DNA from: Geodermatophilus marinus
Lineage (GTDB): Bacteria; Actinomycetota; Actinomycetes; Mycobacteriales; Geodermatophilaceae
Direction: 5' to 3'
DNA length: 64,000 nt
Assembly: GCF_003428645.1 (NCBI RefSeq)
Contig: NZ_QVQH01000015.1
Coordinates: forward strand, 1-64,000
Shown: piece by piece, positions 16,290 to 24,288 of the stretch
Position numbering within the stretch: the first letter of the stretch is position 1
Layout of the letters: each line of letters begins with the position of its first letter
The notes under the pieces: model-generated
Told to the model about the DNA's origin: nothing
The model's input: only the letters and a program-made list of their open reading frames with translations
Database searches by the model: none
Translations under genes and position numbers: made by a program

Positions 16290-17075
16290 TCAGCAGCGGC
16301 CCGCCCCGGCGGACAGCGACCGGCTGACCCCCCGGGCCGCGGCGAGCAGGGCCGGCACCTGGGTCGCCGCGCGCTCGTCGTTCGGGACGATCACCGACAG
16401 CGCCGCCACCACCTGCTGCAGGCCGTCGCGCACCGGCACCGCGATGCCGGTGGCGTCCTCGTGCACGTGCCCGGGGAGGAGGGCGAACCCCTGCCGGTGC
16501 ACCTCGGACAGCGCGGCCCGCAGCCGCTCCGGGGTGGTGATGGTGTTCCGGGTGTAGCGGTCCAGGGGCCCGGCGAGGACGCGCTCGCGCAGCTCCGCGG
16601 GTCCGTGCGCGAGCAGCACCAGGCCGGAGGAGGAGATGTGCAGGGGCAGCCGGCCGGCGATCCGCGAGAAGTTGACCACGGCGTCCCGCGCCGACAGCCG
16701 CTCGAGGAAGATCACGTCGTCGCCGTCGAGGACGCCGAGCTGCACGTGGTGCCCGACGACGGCGTGCAGGTCCTCCAGGTAGGGCATGGCGGCGTCGCGC
16801 AGCGAGCGGGTGGTGGAGGCGCGGGCGGCCAGCTCCCACATCCGGACGCCGACGCGGACCTGCCGGTCGGGGCCGCGCTCGAGCAGCCCGTGGGACACCA
16901 GCTCCGCGATCAGCCGGGAGGCGGTGGCGACGTGCAGGTCCGAGCGGCGGGCGATCTCGGAGACCGCCAGCTCGCGCTCGTCGGGGGTGAAGGCGTCGAA
17001 GATCCGGACGGCGCGGGAGAGCACCGACTCACCCGTGCGCACCCTCGCCACGGGGGCGAGTGTGGCAGCCGCCAC
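16290..17075 (-). CDS. IclR-family regulator beside pxpABC
   Basis: This 261-residue IclR protein has a helix-turn-helix at about 20-75 (SEIARRSDLHVATASRLIAE) and the effector domain after residue 85. The start is ambiguous between GTG 17075, 17051 and 17042; the first is used. It follows pxpC by 21 bases and precedes the binding-protein gene on the same strand. An inverted repeat overlapping the pxpC stop and a sister copy in front of the binding-protein gene suggest that it regulates itself and that gene. Confidence 0.85.
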   Translation of the reverse strand: MAAATLAPVARVRTGESVLSRAVRIFDAFTPDERELAVSEIARRSDLHVATASRLIAELVSHGLLERGPDRQVRVGVRMWELAARASTTRSLRDAAMPYLEDLHAVVGHHVQLGVLDGDDVIFLERLSARDAVVNFSRIAGRLPLHISSSGLVLLAHGPAELRERVLAGPLDRYTRNTITTPERLRAALSEVHRQGFALLPGHVHEDATGIAVPVRDGLQQVVAALSVIVPNDERAATQVPALLAAARGVSRSLSAGAGRC

Positions 17076-17091
17076 GGCCCCGGCCGCCGCC

Positions 17092-17114
17092 GGTTCTCAC
17101 TGGATGAGAGAACC
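17092..17114. promoter_or_regulatory. 23-bp inverted repeat upstream of iclR, candidate operator
   Basis: GGTTCTC and GAGAACC flank a nine-base centre. Inside it TCTCACTGGATGAGA (17095-17109) forms a second, nested repeat that recurs at 16268-16282. It overlaps the end of pxpC and lies 17 bases before the iclR start. Confidence 0.55.
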
Positions 17115-17951
17115 CCGCAGCCGCAGGGGCTGGCCGGGCCGCAGCTGCCCGCAGCGGTCGACGTCCGCGTCGGCGACGTAGCCGACCACCGGGTACCCCC
17201 CGGTGACCGGCGCATCGGCGAGGAAGAGCACCGGCTGCCCGGACGGCGGCACCTGCACCGCGCCGCGCACCAGGCCCTCGCTGGCCAGCTCCCGGCTGCC
17301 GGCGCGCTCGAGGACCGGCCCGGCCAGGCGCAGGCCGACCCGGTTGCTCTCCCCGGTCACCTGCCACGCGGTGCCGGTGAGCAGGCCGTGCGCGGCGGGG
17401 GCCAGCCAGTCCGCGCGCGGGCCGGGCAGCAGCGCCACGGTGACCTCGTCCCCGGGCGGGTCGGCCACCGGCGCGAGGTCGACGCCGGGCAGCGGCGCGG
17501 CGGGGGGCCCGACCGCCAGCTCGTCGCCGGCGGCCAGGGCGGGCGGGCCGAGGCCGCTGAGCAGGTCGGTGGACCGGCTGCCCAGCACCGGCGGGACGTC
17601 GATGCCGCCGCGCACCGCCACGTAGGTCCGCAGCCCGGTCGCCGGCGTGCCGAGCCGCAGCTCCGCGCCGGCCGGCAGGTGCACCGGCGCCCCGTGCGCC
17701 GGCGACCCGGGGCAGCGCGCCCCGGTCGTGACCAGCAGCACGCCGGTGCCGGCCCGCAGCGCCAGCCCGCCCAGGGTCACCTCCAGGACGGCGGCGTCCG
17801 GCGGGTTGCCGACCAGCCGGTTGGCCAGCGCGGCGGCACCGCGGTCGCAGGCGCCGGAGCGGCCGATGCCCAGCGCGCCCCGCCCCGGCCGGCCGGTGTC
17901 CTGCACCGTGGTCAGCGGCCCGGGGGCGAGCACGGTCAGCCGGCCGCCCAC
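17097..17951 (-). CDS. pxpC: 5-oxoprolinase subunit C (biotin-dependent carboxylase-like / KipA)
   Basis: This 284-residue protein of the KipA/AHS2 family has the opening TVLAPGPLTTVQDTGRPGRG, a central VRGGIDVPPVLGSRSTDL segment and the late YPVVGYVADADVDRCGQL motif. With PxpA and PxpB it forms the prokaryotic ATP-dependent 5-oxoprolinase that opens pyroglutamate to glutamate. GTG 17951 overlaps pxpB by 16 bases; a later in-frame GTG at 17933 is possible. The family is also found in allophanate-hydrolase-like enzymes, so another lactam substrate cannot be excluded. Confidence 0.88.
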   Translation of the reverse strand: MGGRLTVLAPGPLTTVQDTGRPGRGALGIGRSGACDRGAAALANRLVGNPPDAAVLEVTLGGLALRAGTGVLLVTTGARCPGSPAHGAPVHLPAGAELRLGTPATGLRTYVAVRGGIDVPPVLGSRSTDLLSGLGPPALAAGDELAVGPPAAPLPGVDLAPVADPPGDEVTVALLPGPRADWLAPAAHGLLTGTAWQVTGESNRVGLRLAGPVLERAGSRELASEGLVRGAVQVPPSGQPVLFLADAPVTGGYPVVGYVADADVDRCGQLRPGQPLRLRGSLIQ

Positions 17952-18559
17952 GCGGCCTCCGCGAAGCGGACCCGGACGCCGGGGCGCAGCAGCGCCGGGG
18001 GGTCGCGGGTGAGGTCGAAGACGGCGACGTCGGTGCGGCCGAGCAGCTGCCAGCCGCCGGGCGAGGCGCGCGGGTAGACGCCGGTGAAGGGGCCGGCCAG
18101 CCCCACCGCGCCGGCCGGGACCCGCGTGCGGGGGGTGCTGCGGCGCGGCACGTCCCACCCGCCGCCGTCGGCGGTGCAGTAGCCGAAGCCGGGGGCGAAG
18201 CCGCAGAAGGCGACGGTCCAGGCCGTGCCGGTGTGCCGGCGGACCACCTCGGCCGGCGCCACCCCCAGGTGGGCGGCGACGTCCCCGAGGTCCGGGCCGT
18301 CGTAGACGACCGGGATCTCGACCTCCGCGCCGGCGGTGCGGGCGTCGCGGCGCGGCCGGACCCGGCGCAGCGCCGCCGCCACCGAGGGGAGGTCGGTGGC
18401 GGCCGGGTCGGTGACCACGAGCAGCGTGCGGGCCGCGGGGACGACGTCGACCACGCCGGGGAGCGGCTCCTCGGCGAGCGCGGCGTAGAGCCCGAGCACC
18501 TCGTCGAGGCCGGCCACCTCCACCAGCAGCGCGGTCGACCCGCTGGGCAGGACCCGCAT
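17936..18559 (-). CDS. pxpB: 5-oxoprolinase subunit B (KipI / AHS1 family)
   Basis: This 207-residue AHS1-domain protein carries AFCGFAPGFGYC, VPRRSTPRTRVPAGAVGLAG and YPRASPGGWQLLGRT, all typical landmarks. It partners with PxpC in the ATP-dependent ring-opening of 5-oxoproline. ATG 18559 shares one base with the pxpA stop. No frameshift or truncation is seen. Confidence 0.9.
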   Translation of the reverse strand: MRVLPSGSTALLVEVAGLDEVLGLYAALAEEPLPGVVDVVPAARTLLVVTDPAATDLPSVAAALRRVRPRRDARTAGAEVEIPVVYDGPDLGDVAAHLGVAPAEVVRRHTGTAWTVAFCGFAPGFGYCTADGGGWDVPRRSTPRTRVPAGAVGLAGPFTGVYPRASPGGWQLLGRTDVAVFDLTRDPPALLRPGVRVRFAEAAWAAG

Positions 18560-19308
18560 CAGGCGAACGGGGCGAGCTCGACGCCGGCCCCGGTGAGCGC
18601 GGCGCGCACCCGGCGGGCGATCGCCACGGCGCCGGGGGTGTCGCCGTGCACGCAGATCGAGTCGGGGGACAGCCGCAGGCTCCCGCCCTCGGCGTCGCGG
18701 ACCGGCTCCCCGCGCGCCATGGCCAGGGAACGCGCGACGATCTCCTCGGCGTCGTGCAGGACGGCACCGGGCCGGCGCCGGGGGACCAGCGTGCCCTCGG
18801 CGGTGTAGGCCCGGTCGGCGAAGGCCTCGCGGACGACGGGCAGGCCGGCCTCGGCGGCGCGCCGGAGGAACGCCGACCCGGGCAGGCCGAGCACCGGCAG
18901 CCCCGGGTCGTACTCCACCACGGCCCGCACCACGGCGGCGGCCTGCTCCTCGTGGGTCACGACGGCGGAGTAGAGCGCGCCGTGCGGCTTGACGTAGCGC
19001 ACCCGCGTGCCGGCCACCCGGGTGAAGGCCTCCAGCGTGCCCAGCTGGGCCAGCACGTCGTCGGTGAGCTCGTCCGGCTCGACGTCGAGGAACCGCCGGC
19101 CGAACCCGGCGAGGTCCCGGTAGGAGACCTGGGCGCCGACCGCCACGCCGCCGGCCGCGGCCCGCGCGCAGACCCGGCGCATCGTCGTCGGGTCGCCGGC
19201 GTGGAAGCCGCAGGCCACGTTGGCGCTGGTGACCAGGTCCAGCAGCGCCTCGTCGTCGGTGAGCCGCCACTGGCCGAAGCCCTCGCCGAGGTCGGAGTTG
19301 AGGTCCAC
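18559..19308 (-). CDS. pxpA: 5-oxoprolinase subunit A (LamB/YcsF family)
   Basis: This is a 249-residue LamB/YcsF protein starting VDLNSDLGEGFGQW, with ANVACGFHAGDP, RVRYVKPHGALY and SICVHGDTPGAV motifs characteristic of the family. It is the catalytic partner of PxpBC. GTG 19308 is used because the only nearby ATG (19316) is out of frame. It is the first gene of the pxpA-B-C-iclR-binding-protein series on the minus strand. Confidence 0.92.
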   Translation of the reverse strand: MDLNSDLGEGFGQWRLTDDEALLDLVTSANVACGFHAGDPTTMRRVCARAAAGGVAVGAQVSYRDLAGFGRRFLDVEPDELTDDVLAQLGTLEAFTRVAGTRVRYVKPHGALYSAVVTHEEQAAAVVRAVVEYDPGLPVLGLPGSAFLRRAAEAGLPVVREAFADRAYTAEGTLVPRRRPGAVLHDAEEIVARSLAMARGEPVRDAEGGSLRLSPDSICVHGDTPGAVAIARRVRAALTGAGVELAPFA

Positions 19309-19363
19309 CGGCCCATCCTCGCCGCCGCGGGGCGGGCCGCGGGAGGGCGGGGCGGGCGCCGCC

Positions 19364-20008
19364 TCAGCTGCCCAGGCCGGCGTCCCTGCGGATGTACCGC
19401 TCGGGTGCGGCCTGCGGCCCCTCGGCGAGCCAGCGCGCCGTGCCCTCGGGGTCGCGGGCGGCGAACTCGTCGAGCAGGAGGTCGCGCAGCCGCACCCGGC
19501 GCAGCTCGGCGGCCGGGCCGGCGGGGGACGGCGTGCCGCTCTCCCGCCACTCGGTGGTCAGCTGCTCGGTGGTCATCTCGTGCAGCGCGCGGCGCAGGAC
19601 CGCCTCGTCGCCGGGCTGCAGCGTGCCGCCGAGCGGCGGGAGGTCCGAGGCCAGCCAGGACCCGGCCAGCACCGCGGCGAGGACCAGCAGGGCGGCCACG
19701 GCCAGTCCGCCGACCGCGCCCAGGGTCGCCGCGCCCGCGGCCGCCGCGGGCAGGCAGCCGGCCCCCAGCGCGACGGCCGCCGGTGGAGGCAGCGGGGGCA
19801 GGTCGGTGGTGTCGCGGGAGCGGAGCGCCGCCACGGCGAGGCCGACCGGCACCGCGCACACCACACCCCACAGCAGGGAGGGCACGGGGTTGACCAGTGC
19901 TCCCGCGCAGGCGAGGGCGACGCCGCACAGCAGCGCCGTGCGGCGGGCCAGCCGGAGGGCGGTCGCCCGCCCGCTGCGGCGGGCCGGCGGGGGGGCCGAA
20001 CCTGTCAC
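19364..20008 (-). CDS. Membrane protein of unknown function (214 aa)
   Basis: GTG 20008 is preceded by a strong GAGGAGG. The first half holds about four hydrophobic helices. The C-terminal 80 residues are soluble and charged, with regular helices (GDEAVLRRALHEMTTEQLTTEW, then RLRDLLLDEFAARDPEGTARWL). No family is recognised. The C-terminal part resembles short regulatory tails of actinobacterial membrane proteins only in composition. It is divergent from the LCP gene, sharing a 240-base intergenic region. Confidence 0.7.
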   Translation of the reverse strand: MTGSAPPPARRSGRATALRLARRTALLCGVALACAGALVNPVPSLLWGVVCAVPVGLAVAALRSRDTTDLPPLPPPAAVALGAGCLPAAAAGAATLGAVGGLAVAALLVLAAVLAGSWLASDLPPLGGTLQPGDEAVLRRALHEMTTEQLTTEWRESGTPSPAGPAAELRRVRLRDLLLDEFAARDPEGTARWLAEGPQAAPERYIRRDAGLGS

Positions 20009-20248
20009 GGGTCCTCCTCGGCGCGGGCGGCCCCCGGTGGGCCTGCTCGTACCTGGGGTGCTCGCCCCGGCGGCCCCGCTCACCTCGCCCACGGCTTCGT
20101 CACGAACTCTCCACCCGGCGCGACGGTGATGTTGCGAAGCCGTGACGCCGCGGGGTCGCAGGTGACCGGCGGGGAGTCCCGGGTACCCCGCCCCGGGCCG
20201 CGCCCAGGGCGACCGGCCGCCGCTGACCGCGACCCGAGGAGGACGCCC

Positions 20249-21775
20249 GTGCGCACGGGCCGCGACGGACACCACGGCCGTGGACCGCAGGACGACCGAC
20301 GGCACGGCAGGCGGGGGCTGGCCCGGGCGCTGCTGCTCACCGCGCTGGGCGGCCTGCTGCCCGGTACCGCGTTCCTGGCCGCCGGCCGGCGGCGGCTGGG
20401 CCTCGCGGTGCTCACCGCGACCCTGCTCCTCCTCGGAGTGGGGGGCGTGCTGCTCGCCGGCCGGGACACCGCCGACGCCCTGCGCCTGGCCGTCGACCCC
20501 GCGGCCCTGGGCTGGGTGGTCGCCGGCGTCGTGGTGCTCGTGCTGGCCTGGGTCGTCGTGGTGGCCGGCGGCTGGCGGGCGCTCCGGCCCGACGGGCTGC
20601 CCGCCCGGCAGCGGGCCGTCGGTGCCGGTCTCGTCGTCCTGCTGTGCGCGGGGGCCGCCGTCCCGGCCGCCCTGGTGCTGCGCTCGGTGAGCGCGCAGCG
20701 CGAGCTCATCGGCACCGTCTTCAGCGACGACCGCGAGTCGGCCACGGTCGTCGAGCCGGTGGACCCGGTGGATCCCTTCGGGGACGACGAGCGGGTCAAC
20801 GTCCTGCTGCTGGGCGGGGACGGCGGCGAGGGCCGGGTCGGGGTGCGCACCGACACGGTGATCGTCGCCAGCATCGCCACGGAGACGGGGGAGACGACGC
20901 TGTTCAGCCTGCCCCGCAACCTGCAGGACCTGCCCTTCCCGGCCGACAGCCCGCTGGCCGAGGTGTGGCCGGACGGGTTCGACGCCGGCAGCGAGAGCGC
21001 CAGCCTGCTCAACAAGGTCTACCGCAACGGGCCGCGGATCGCCGGGGAGGTCCTGGGCCCCACCGACGACCCGGGCGCGGACATGCTCAAGCTCGGCGTC
21101 GGCGAGGCGCTCGGCCTGCGGATCGACTACTACGTGCTGGTCAACATGGCCGGGTTCACCCGGCTGGTCGACGCCCTCGGCGGCATCACGGTGGACGTCA
21201 ACTACTACGTGCCGATCAACGGCATCGTCGGCGAGCAGCTCCCGGACGACCACATCGAGCCGGGCCCGGACCAGCACATGGACGGCTGGACCGCGCTGCA
21301 CTTCGCCCGCGGCCGCTACGGGATGAGCGACTACGACCGCATGGCCCGCCAGCGCTGCGCGATCCAGGCCCTGGTGGACGCCGCCGACCCGGTCACCCTG
21401 CTGGTGGAGTGGCAGGAACTGGCCGCGACCGCGGGCGACATCGTCCGCACCGACATCCCCCGGTCGGTGCTCGACGACTTCCTCGAGCTCGCCCTGCTGG
21501 TCCAGGACGTCGACATCGACAGCGTCGTCCTCGACCCCGAGCTGATCGACCCCGCCTACCCGGACTACGACCGGATCCGGGCGATGGTCGACGAGGCGCT
21601 GGCGCCCGCGCCGCCGGCCCCGCCGGTCCCGCCGCAGGCCGGCGGCGCGCCGGCGCCGACGGTGGACGTGGAGACCGGCCCGGCCGGTGATGTGGAGGAC
21701 GCCTGCGCCTACGACCCCGAGCGGGCCGAGGCGGCCCTGGCCGCCGGGGAGCCGCCCACCCGCGGGTCGGGCTGA
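20249..21775 (+). CDS. LytR-CpsA-Psr (LCP) family protein
   Basis: This 508-residue protein has a short basic N terminus, about four membrane helices (residues 25-155), then an extracytoplasmic LCP domain (about 190-410) with RTDTVIVASI, SLPRNLQDLP and LHFARGRYGMSDYDRMARQR. LCP enzymes transfer undecaprenyl-linked glycopolymers such as arabinogalactan or teichoic acids to peptidoglycan. Arg residues in the LRID, RGRYG and DRMARQR stretches fit the pyrophosphate site. GTG 20249 follows GAGGAGG. The tail is proline-rich. Multiple helices before the domain, rather than one, distinguish it from the most common LCP layout. Confidence 0.88.
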   Translation: MRTGRDGHHGRGPQDDRRHGRRGLARALLLTALGGLLPGTAFLAAGRRRLGLAVLTATLLLLGVGGVLLAGRDTADALRLAVDPAALGWVVAGVVVLVLAWVVVVAGGWRALRPDGLPARQRAVGAGLVVLLCAGAAVPAALVLRSVSAQRELIGTVFSDDRESATVVEPVDPVDPFGDDERVNVLLLGGDGGEGRVGVRTDTVIVASIATETGETTLFSLPRNLQDLPFPADSPLAEVWPDGFDAGSESASLLNKVYRNGPRIAGEVLGPTDDPGADMLKLGVGEALGLRIDYYVLVNMAGFTRLVDALGGITVDVNYYVPINGIVGEQLPDDHIEPGPDQHMDGWTALHFARGRYGMSDYDRMARQRCAIQALVDAADPVTLLVEWQELAATAGDIVRTDIPRSVLDDFLELALLVQDVDIDSVVLDPELIDPAYPDYDRIRAMVDEALAPAPPAPPVPPQAGGAPAPTVDVETGPAGDVEDACAYDPERAEAALAAGEPPTRGSG

Positions 21776-21776
21776 G

Positions 21777-22646
21777 CTACCCGCGGTCGAGGCCGAGGGC
21801 GCGGACGGCGTTCTCCTTCATGACCAGCGGGCGGACCTCCTCGCGGATGTCGAGGGCCTCGAAGTCACGGATCCAGCGCTCGGGGGACAGCAGCGGGTAG
21901 TCCGAGCCGAAGAGCACCTTGCGCTTGAGCAGGGTGTTGGTGGCGCGGACCAGCTGCGGCGGGAAGTACTTGGGCGACCAGCCGGAGAGGTCGATGTAGA
22001 CGTTGGCCTTGTGCTGGGCGACGGCGATGGCGGCGTCCTGCCAGGGCACCGAGGGGTGCGCCATGATGATCGTCAGGCCGGGGAAGTCGGCGGCGACGTC
22101 GTCGAGCAGCATCGGGTCGGAGTAGCGCAGCTTGATCCCGCGCCCACCCGGCAGGCCCGAGCCGATGCCGGTCTGGCCGGTGTGGAACAGCGCCGGGACG
22201 CCGAGGGCCTCGAGCTCCTCGTAGAGCGGGTAGTGCCGCCGGTCGTCGGGCTCGAAGGCCTGGATCGAGGGGTGGAACTTGAAGCCGCGGACCCCGTGCT
22301 CCTCCACCAGCCGGCGGGCGGCGCGCACCCCGGCCCGGCCCCGTGCCGGGTCGATCGAGCCGAACGGGATGAGCACGTCGGCGTGCTCGGCGGCGGCCGC
22401 GGCGATCTCCTCGTTGGACAGCGTGGGGTGGCCGGTGGCCAGCTCGCTGTCGACGGTGAAGACGACGGCGGCCATGCGCTGCGCCCGGTAGTGCTCGGCG
22501 AGCTCGGGCACGGTGGGGTGGTGCGGCTCGCCCTTGAAGTACTTCGCGGCCGCCTCCAGCAGCTCGTCGTCCATCGACAGGTGTCCGTGCAGGTCCTGCT
22601 CGACGTGCACGTGCACGTCGACGGCGACCAGGTTCGCGAGGTCCAC
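21777..22646 (-). CDS. Amidohydrolase-2 family metal-dependent hydrolase or decarboxylase
   Basis: This 289-residue protein of the PF04909 family has a metal HxH at the N terminus (AVDVHVHV), conserved GFKFHPS, a histidine in FHTGQTG, IMAHPSVPW and the C-terminal aspartate in FGSDYPLLSP. Relatives include 4-oxalomesaconate hydratases and gamma-resorcylate or ACMS decarboxylases acting on aromatic-pathway intermediates. GTG 22646 has GGAGG at good distance. A 21-bp palindrome between it and the divergent marR indicates control by that regulator. Confidence 0.85.
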   Translation of the reverse strand: MDLANLVAVDVHVHVEQDLHGHLSMDDELLEAAAKYFKGEPHHPTVPELAEHYRAQRMAAVVFTVDSELATGHPTLSNEEIAAAAAEHADVLIPFGSIDPARGRAGVRAARRLVEEHGVRGFKFHPSIQAFEPDDRRHYPLYEELEALGVPALFHTGQTGIGSGLPGGRGIKLRYSDPMLLDDVAADFPGLTIIMAHPSVPWQDAAIAVAQHKANVYIDLSGWSPKYFPPQLVRATNTLLKRKVLFGSDYPLLSPERWIRDFEALDIREEVRPLVMKENAVRALGLDRG

Positions 22647-22695
22647 GCCGTTCCTCCGGGGGGCGCTGGGGGCTGACGCCGAACGCTAGGTCTCT

Positions 22696-22716
22696 ATCGT
22701 GGACGCCGTCAACGAT
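22696..22716. promoter_or_regulatory. 21-bp near-perfect palindrome, candidate MarR operator
   Basis: ATCGTGGACG-C-CGTCAACGAT has ten-base arms with one mismatch pair. It lies 50 bases before the amidohydrolase start and ends ten bases before the marR start, immediately ahead of the marR ribosome site. That is an ideal place to repress both genes. Confidence 0.75.
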
Positions 22717-22726
22717 GGAGGTCCTC

Positions 22727-23173
22727 ATGGACGGCACCGTGCTCTCGGCCGACGTCGGCTACCTGCTCACCCGGGCCAGCGGGGCGCTCGTGCGGGCGAC
22801 CAACGCCGCGCTGGCCGGGTTCGGCCTGCGGGTGCGGTCCTACTCCGCCCTCACCCTGGCCTGCGAGGCCCGGGACGGCATCTCGCAGCGCGACCTCGCC
22901 GAGACCCTGGGGCTGGACCCCAGCCAGGTGGTGCTGCTGGTCGACGAGCTCACCGACGCCGGCCTGGTCGAGCGGCGGCCGTCGGAGGCCGACCGGCGCA
23001 CCAAGCTCGTCGTCCCGACACCCGCGGGGGTGGCGGCCCGCGGCCGGGCCGCGCGGGCCGTGGCCGGGGCGCACGACGACCGGCTCGCCGCGTTGAGCGC
23101 CGAGGAGCGCGACCTGCTGCGCGGGCTGCTCGGCCGGGTGGTCGACGGCGTGCTCCCGGTGGTGCGGGCGTGA
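22727..23173 (+). CDS. MarR-family transcriptional regulator
   Basis: This 148-residue MarR protein has a central winged helix (GISQRDLAETLGLDPSQVVLLVDELTDAG split over helices 3-4) and the wing motif RRPSEADRRTKLVVPT. ATG 22727 has GGAGG seven bases upstream; an ATG at 22715 is in frame but would lie inside the palindrome. It is divergent from the amidohydrolase gene and upstream of a binding-protein gene. It probably represses its neighbours until a phenolic ligand binds. Confidence 0.9.
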   Translation: MDGTVLSADVGYLLTRASGALVRATNAALAGFGLRVRSYSALTLACEARDGISQRDLAETLGLDPSQVVLLVDELTDAGLVERRPSEADRRTKLVVPTPAGVAARGRAARAVAGAHDDRLAALSAEERDLLRGLLGRVVDGVLPVVRA

Positions 23174-23239
23174 CCGCCGGGGCCGTCCTCCCGGGATGGG
23201 GCTTGCCTCCGGCGGGTGTGACGTGCACCATGCCGATTG

Positions 23240-23250
23240 TCAACCGTTGA
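23240..23250. promoter_or_regulatory. Perfect 11-bp palindrome before the third binding-protein gene
   Basis: TCAACCGTTGA lies 28 bases before ATG 23279. Its TCAAC half-site also occurs in the MarR palindrome at 22696-22716, but in a different arrangement, so shared control is only a possibility. Confidence 0.35.
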
Positions 23251-23278
23251 GATTCTCATCGTTCTTGGGAGTAGGCAC

Positions 23279-24265
23279 ATGCGCCGCACCTGGGTCCCCG
23301 TGCTCGCCGCCACGGCCGTCGCCCTCGCCGCCTGCGGTGGTGGTGAGGAGGCCGCCTCGGGCGGGTCCGGCGGTGGCGCGGACGGCTCGAACGGCGACGA
23401 GGTCCGCGAGGTGACCGTCGGGCTGCTCCCCGTCGCGGTCACCGGCGCCCTCTTCGCCGGCATCGACCAGGGCTTCTTCGAGGAGCGGGGCATCGAGCTG
23501 ACGGTCGAGACCGGCCAGGGCGGCGCCGCGCTCATCCCGGCGGTGATGTCCGGCCAGATGCAGTTCGCCACCAGCAACCCCGTCTCGCTGCTGCAGGCGC
23601 GCGAGGAGGGGCTGGACCTGCGCGTCGTCGCCCACTGGACCTCCACGATCGCCGAGGGTGAGGACGTCAACGGCGTGGTGGCCGCCGCCGACTCGGGCAT
23701 CGCCTCGGCGGCCGACCTGGCCGGGAAGCGGGTCGCGGTCAACACCCTCAACGGCATGGGCCAGCTGACCATCGACGAGGCGGTCCGCCAGGACGGCGGC
23801 GACCCGAGCGGCATCCAGTACGTCGAGCTGCCCTTCCCCGACATGCCGGCCGCCCTCGACGCCGGGAACGTGGACGCGGTGTGGGTGCCCGAGCCCTTCC
23901 TCACCCAGCTGATCGACGCCGGCAACGTGGTGGCCAGCTACTCCAGCCAGGAGTCGGTGCCCGGGCACCCCACCCAGCTGTTCTTCACCTCCGGCCAGCT
24001 CGTCGAGTCCGACCCGGAGCTGGTCGAGGACATGACCGCGGCCCTCGAGGACACCCTCGAGTACGCCGACGCCAACCCCGACGAGGTCCGGGCCCAGGCC
24101 GAGGAGTTCCTCGGCACGCCCGCCGGCGCGCTGGCGGAGGTGCGCATCGAGGAGTTCGGCACCGACCTGCGGCGCGAGCAGATCGAGCAGATGGGCGAGC
24201 TCATGGTCGAGGCCGGCCTGCTCGACGAGGCGGCCGACGTCGAGGGGCTGCTGCCCGCCGAGTAG
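23279..24265 (+). CDS. ABC transporter substrate-binding lipoprotein, NitT/TauT (NMT1) family (third, orphan)
   Basis: This 328-residue lipoprotein has its signal peptide ending VALAAC (Cys19), a Gly/Ser linker, then the NMT1 body with IDQGFFEERGIEL, LAGKRVAVNTLNG and FPDMPAALDAGNVDAVWVPEPF. It closely parallels the binding protein at 11618-12622. No permease or ATPase adjoins it, so it either uses the transporter 10 kb away or one outside the window. ATG 23279 follows GGGAG. It stands downstream of marR and upstream of an MFS carrier. Confidence 0.88.
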   Translation: MRRTWVPVLAATAVALAACGGGEEAASGGSGGGADGSNGDEVREVTVGLLPVAVTGALFAGIDQGFFEERGIELTVETGQGGAALIPAVMSGQMQFATSNPVSLLQAREEGLDLRVVAHWTSTIAEGEDVNGVVAAADSGIASAADLAGKRVAVNTLNGMGQLTIDEAVRQDGGDPSGIQYVELPFPDMPAALDAGNVDAVWVPEPFLTQLIDAGNVVASYSSQESVPGHPTQLFFTSGQLVESDPELVEDMTAALEDTLEYADANPDEVRAQAEEFLGTPAGALAEVRIEEFGTDLRREQIEQMGELMVEAGLLDEAADVEGLLPAE

Positions 24266-24288
24266 CAGCCGGCGTGTAGACCCCAGGG

